Positions 13,742 through 17,021 of a stretch of 17,021 nucleotides of DNA are shown in pieces. Under the pieces are notes generated by a model. The model saw only the letters and a program-made list of their open reading frames with translations. It did no database searches and was not told where the DNA came from. The stretch lies in the NCBI GenBank assembly GCA_041688815.1, contig JBDNHK010000058.1:1-17021 (forward strand). Reading direction: 5' to 3'. Both the position numbers and the translations under genes were made by a program. Source of the DNA: Rhabdothermincola_A sp041688815. GTDB lineage: Bacteria; Actinomycetota; Acidimicrobiia; Acidimicrobiales; Acidimicrobilacustridaceae. Numbering within the stretch: the stretch's first letter is position 1; every line of letters begins with the position of its first letter.

Positions 13742-16627
13742 TCAGTTGCCCGCCAGCGCCCGCCTGATCGGCCGGCTGATGAGCAGGTCGGCCACGATCG
13801 CGGTCCAGCCGGTCTGATGGGCGGCCCCGAGGCCGGTGCCGTTGTCGCCGTGGAAGTACTCGAAGAAGACGGGCAGCTCGTTCCACAGCGGATCGTCCTC
13901 GAAACGGGCCAGTCCGCCGGTGGCCACGGCCGGCCGGCGTCGCGTGCCGTCGGGGTCGGGACCGGGACGTGAACGGAACACCCCGATGAGCCGTTCGGCG
14001 AGCTCGTCGGCCACTTCGGCCAGGGTGGCGTCGTGGCCGGACCCGTGCGGCAGTTGCACCATGAACGAGTTGCCGAGGAAACGATGGGCGCGAAGGAGCG
14101 ACTCGACCAGCAGGAAGTTCAGCGGGAACCAGACCGGGCCCCGCCAGTTGGAGTTGCCTCCGAACAGCCGGGAGGTCGACTCGGCCGGTTGGTAGGACAC
14201 GGTCGATGACTCACCTCCGAACGCCACGGTCACGGGATGATCGGTGTGCCACTTCGACAGCGACCTCAGCCCATGGGGGGAGAGGAACTCGTCGGTGTCG
14301 AGCATCGGCCGCAGCACGCGGCGCAGGCGGTCGGGATCGACGACGGACAACATGACCGCGTGGCTCGGCGCCTGGCCTGGTGTGGCGGCGCTGCCAGCGA
14401 TGACCGAACCCATCGCTATGGCCTCCCCGGGGTCATGGCTGATGTGCACGAATCGGCGGATCGACCGGGCTTTGTCGTGGCGATGGCTGAGGAACCACTG
14501 GGCCCGGGCCCGGAAGTCCTCGAGCTCGACGATCTTGTCGGTCTCCACCACGGTGAGAGCGGCGAGAGGGATGAGGCCGACCATCGACCGCACCTTGATG
14601 CGTTGGGTTGCGCCGTCCGGTGTGCGGATGATGTCGTAGAAGAACTCGTCCTCGTCGTCCCAGAGCCCGGCCTCGGACAGCGCCGCGGCGACGAGGGTGA
14701 AGTGTTCGAGGAACTTCACCGCCATGTCCTCGTAGGAACTGTCGTTGGCCGCGAGCGCGATGGCGATCTCGAGCAGGTTGAGGCAGTACATGGCCATCCA
14801 CGCCGTGCCGTCGCTCTGCTCGAGTGTGCTCCCGCCGGGAAGAGGTTTGGAACGATTGAACGGACCGATGTTGTCGAGGCCGAGGAAGCCGCCCTCGAAC
14901 ACGTTGTTGCCCTCGGCGTCCTGCCGGTTGACCCACCACGTGAAGTTGATGACGAGCTTGTGGAAGATCCGCTCCAGGAATCGGAAGTCTGTGCAGCCGT
15001 CGATCTCGAACACCCGCATGGCCGCCCAGGCGTGTACCGGGGGGTTGGCGTCGCCGAAGTCCCACTCGTAGGCGGGGATCTGTCCGTTCGGGTGCTGGAA
15101 CCACTCGCGGGTGAGCAGGAGCAGTTGTTGCTTGGCGAACGCGGGGTCGATGTGGGCGAGGGCCACACAGTGAAAGGCCAGGTCCCATGACGCGAACCAG
15201 GGGTACTCCCAGGTGTCGGGCATCGAGATGATGTCGTTGGCGGCCAGGTGCGCCCAGCTTCCGTTGCGTTTCGTCCCCCGACCCCCGGGTGGGGCCGGAC
15301 CGGACGGGTCACCGGTCAGCCATCGGGCCACGTCGTAGCGGTAGAACTGGCGGCTCCAGAGCAGCCCCGCGAACGCCTGGCGCATGACGCGGGCTTCCTC
15401 GACGGTCGATACCTCAGGGGTGAGCTCGGCGTAGAACTCGTCGGCCTCCGCGAGCCGGGCGGCCATCACCTGATCGAACTCGGTGCCGGTGTCGGGCGGC
15501 CCGTCGACCGGCCGTTCGCGGGCCGGTATCGGGGGACGGTGGTCGTCGGCCGGGGCCAGGTCGGGGCTCAACATGGGGAGCGGCGCGGGCGGATGGCTGG
15601 GGGGCGCCACGCACGCCGCTCTCAGCCGGAACTCCCGGGTCTCCCCCGGGGGGACCGTTGCCGTCCACCAGGCCGCGGCGCGGGTGCCGGTCCTCTCGGG
15701 ATTCACGGTGTCGGCGCCGGCGACGACGTGATCGTTGATGCCGTCCTTCGGGTACGGCGTCGCCATCTCGGCATCGGGCCCCCACAAACGGAGGGCGTTG
15801 GTCTCGTTCTCGCAGAAGAGCCATCGGGGCGGGTCGGGCCGGTCGGCACCGTCTCCGTGGGGCTCGTCGCCATCAGCGACGTCGCGGACATCGATGAGCC
15901 AGGTGCCCAGACGCGACGGGTGGTCGGCGCGCACCGCCCCGGCGTCGGTGTCCCATCGCAGGGAGGGCCGGGGGGCGGTGTCGGTCTTGCCCCAACTCCA
16001 GGTGTTGCGGAACCAGACATGGGGGAGCACGTGGATGGTGGCCGGCTCGGGTCCGACGTTGCGGACCCGGATCCGCATGAGGATGTCGTCCACTTCGGCC
16101 TTGGCGTAGTCCACGTCGACGACCCAGAACCGCTTGTCGTCGAACACGCCGGTGTCGACCAGTTCGAACTCGGGCTCGTCGAGACCGCGCTCGGCGTTGA
16201 CCCGGACCAGATCGTCGTAGGGGAAGGCGGCCTGTGGGTAGTGGTAGCGAAACGACAGCCAGGCGCTCGACGGCACGGCGTCGAGATGCCACCAGTAGTC
16301 CTTGGCGTCCTCGCCGTGGTTGCCCTCGGCGTTGGCCAGCCCGAACGGCCGCTCCTTCAGGAACGGATCGACCCCGTTCCAGAGGGCGAGGCCCATGGCC
16401 ATGCCCTGGCGCCGATCGCAGATGCCGGCGAGGGCGTCCTCACCCCAGCGGTAGACCCGGCTCCGGGCGTGGTCGTGGGGAAAGAAGGCCCAGGCGTCGC
16501 CGTCGGCGCTGTAGTCCTCGCGTACCGTGCCCCAGGCCCGCTCGGCCACGTAGGAGCCCCACTCGTGCCAGGCCGTGAGCCCGCTGGCGTCGCTCGGCTC
16601 GGCCAGCCGTTCCCGCTCTGCTCCCAT
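13742..16627 (-). CDS. GH63-like glucosidase (961 aa)
   Basis: A large cytoplasmic glycoside hydrolase of the bacterial GH63/mannosyl-oligosaccharide-glucosidase type. The N-terminus carries the hallmark EDYSADGDAWAFFPHDHARSR and YRWGEDALAGICDRRQ segments (about 38-75), then LANAEGNHGEDAKDYWWHLD and YPQAAFPYDDLVRVNAERG, a beta-sandwich region to about 390. The (alpha/alpha)6 barrel contains PYEWD-type residues: EWDFGDANPP at 521-530 with D523 and D526 as candidate acids, then the late NSNWRGPVWFPLNFLLVESL segment with a candidate catalytic Glu. No signal peptide is present. Length is slightly above the usual 870-900, mostly from Pro/Asp-rich loops around 370-400 and a variable segment near 900. 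ATG at 16627 is the best start although the ribosome site is weak. The substrate is probably an alpha-glucoside or oligosaccharide; trehalose, glycogen fragments or glucosylglycerate are possibilities, not demonstrated. The upstream leader is very G-rich on the mRNA strand. Confidence 0.85.
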   Translation of the reverse strand: MGAERERLAEPSDASGLTAWHEWGSYVAERAWGTVREDYSADGDAWAFFPHDHARSRVYRWGEDALAGICDRRQGMAMGLALWNGVDPFLKERPFGLANAEGNHGEDAKDYWWHLDAVPSSAWLSFRYHYPQAAFPYDDLVRVNAERGLDEPEFELVDTGVFDDKRFWVVDVDYAKAEVDDILMRIRVRNVGPEPATIHVLPHVWFRNTWSWGKTDTAPRPSLRWDTDAGAVRADHPSRLGTWLIDVRDVADGDEPHGDGADRPDPPRWLFCENETNALRLWGPDAEMATPYPKDGINDHVVAGADTVNPERTGTRAAAWWTATVPPGETREFRLRAACVAPPSHPPAPLPMLSPDLAPADDHRPPIPARERPVDGPPDTGTEFDQVMAARLAEADEFYAELTPEVSTVEEARVMRQAFAGLLWSRQFYRYDVARWLTGDPSGPAPPGGRGTKRNGSWAHLAANDIISMPDTWEYPWFASWDLAFHCVALAHIDPAFAKQQLLLLTREWFQHPNGQIPAYEWDFGDANPPVHAWAAMRVFEIDGCTDFRFLERIFHKLVINFTWWVNRQDAEGNNVFEGGFLGLDNIGPFNRSKPLPGGSTLEQSDGTAWMAMYCLNLLEIAIALAANDSSYEDMAVKFLEHFTLVAAALSEAGLWDDEDEFFYDIIRTPDGATQRIKVRSMVGLIPLAALTVVETDKIVELEDFRARAQWFLSHRHDKARSIRRFVHISHDPGEAIAMGSVIAGSAATPGQAPSHAVMLSVVDPDRLRRVLRPMLDTDEFLSPHGLRSLSKWHTDHPVTVAFGGESSTVSYQPAESTSRLFGGNSNWRGPVWFPLNFLLVESLLRAHRFLGNSFMVQLPHGSGHDATLAEVADELAERLIGVFRSRPGPDPDGTRRRPAVATGGLARFEDDPLWNELPVFFEYFHGDNGTGLGAAHQTGWTAIVADLLISRPIRRALAGN

Positions 16628-16649
16628 CCCGGCTGTCTAACACCTCCCT

Positions 16650-16693
16650 CCCGCCCCGCCGCCGCCTCCCTTCCCGCCCCGCCGCCGCCTCCC
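16650..16693. repeat. Two copies of a 21-base GC-rich block, G-quadruplex-prone on the minus strand
   Basis: Bases 16650-16670 and 16673-16693 are identical, separated by TT (period 23). On the minus strand, which is the mRNA leader of the GH63-like gene, they supply runs such as GGGGCGGG and GGGAAGGG with short spacers. This begins about 23 bases before the ATG. Confidence 0.9.
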
Positions 16694-16699
16694 CCGATT

Positions 16700-16815
16700 C
16701 CGAACCTGTCTACGAACACTGCCCCAAAAGGCAGTGTTCGTAGACACATTGGGAAGACCCAGCCAACCTGTCGAACTTGACTGCTGTATGGGGCGCCTTC
16801 TGTAGACAGGTTCGG
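16700..16815. repeat. Nested inverted-repeat element of about 116 bases
   Basis: The outer arms CCGAACCTGTCTAC (16700-16713) and GTAGACAGGTTCGG (16802-16815) are a perfect 14-base inverted repeat. Inside, TGTCTACGAACACTGCC (16707-16723) and GGCAGTGTTCGTAGACA (16730-16746) form a perfect 17-base-pair hairpin with a six-base loop. The left arm can pair with either partner but not both. An extra AACCTGTC-GAAC fragment is at 16765-16776. It fills most of the 196-base gap between the GH63-like and DUF559-like genes. It could be a palindromic intergenic repeat, a small non-autonomous element, or a terminator. Confidence 0.8.
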
Positions 16816-16823
16816 GGGACGCG

Positions 16824-17021
16824 TCAGGGTCGAGCGTTGGCCATCAGGAGGGCGCCGTGAATGGCCCCGACGACCGCCGTGCGTCGGTGCCACACGTCGA
16901 ACTCCTGGATCTCGACGACGATCCACCCCTCGGCCCGAAGTCTCGCGATGCGCTCGGTATCTCTGCCCTGATCGAGCAGGCTCCGGTGGTAGAGCTCGCT
17001 CTGGATCTCGACGATCACCGC
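16824..17021 (-). CDS. DUF559/Vsr-like endonuclease-domain protein, C-terminal part
   Basis: The frame runs off the right window edge, so only the last 65 residues are seen. The pattern VIVEIQSELYHRSLLDQGRD followed by TERIARLRAEGWIVVEI and a VWHRR segment matches the end of actinobacterial DUF559-type proteins, which have a fold related to the Vsr mismatch endonuclease (restriction-endonuclease-like). In that family an Asp and a Glu or Gln near the VEIQ strand bind metal; E and Q are visible here and the Asp would be upstream, outside the window. Function of these stand-alone proteins is generally unknown. The stop at 16824-16826 is followed (minus direction) by the inverted-repeat element. 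Confidence 0.6.
   Translation of the reverse strand, partial: AVIVEIQSELYHRSLLDQGRDTERIARLRAEGWIVVEIQEFDVWHRRTAVVGAIHGALLMANARP

Noticed and set aside
12096..13886. Minus-strand open frame of 596 codons over the GT-C-like gene
   Set aside because: Arg/Pro/Gly-rich, no membrane segments or motifs; the 11771-13630 frame has a coherent membrane topology.
15248..16780. Plus-strand open frame of 510 codons opposite the GH63-like gene
   Set aside because: No domain, Val/Gly-rich antisense composition, and the minus strand carries clear GH63 motifs.

Overview
This is a high-GC window with strong G/C third-position bias. Its gene content points to an actinobacterium: a fused two-domain acyl-CoA dehydrogenase, a Tat-exported DyP peroxidase, a CrtC/AttH-like protein of the DUF7064/7065 type, and frequent GTG starts. 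A lineage such as Acidimicrobiia is possible, but that is inference. No rRNA, tRNA, CRISPR array or intact mobile element was seen.

Layout. Bases 1-6228 carry five plus-strand genes: the 3' end of an FGGY (xylulokinase-like) sugar kinase, a 736-residue double acyl-CoA dehydrogenase, a HupE/UreJ-type metal permease followed 27 bases later by a DyP peroxidase, and the CrtC/AttH-like protein. The last of these ends at a strong hairpin and faces a minus-strand ABC-F ATPase (6280-7899). Divergent from the ABC-F gene is a membrane-bound c-di-GMP enzyme (GGDEF then EAL, 7964-10314). A one-base frame change at a G run near 9452-9455 splits it into two overlapping reading frames. Everything after that is on the minus strand: a coupled two-gene unit (10353-11548), a polytopic GT-C-like membrane protein (11771-13630), a 961-residue GH63-like glucosidase (13742-16627), and the 3' end of a DUF559/Vsr-like nuclease gene (16824 to the window end).

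The most interesting part is the pair at 10353-11548. The first gene encodes a 128-residue protein shaped like a bacterial S-adenosylmethionine decarboxylase (SpeD), but with the self-cleavage/catalytic segment altered. The second overlaps it by one base (TGATG) and encodes a 269-residue GNAT-fold protein. Its N-terminal half follows the LuxI acyl-homoserine-lactone synthase pattern, with changes at active-site positions. Both parent families use S-adenosylmethionine, so the pair could be an uncharacterised route to an acylated small molecule or signal. That is a hypothesis from sequence patterns only.

Other notable items are a Glu in place of the catalytic Asp in the DyP GXXDG motif, a 9-base tandem repeat inside the DyP gene, a perfect 13-base palindrome upstream of the CrtC-like gene, and a nested inverted-repeat element of about 116 bases at 16700-16815. 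That element lies next to a duplicated GC-rich block with G-quadruplex potential.
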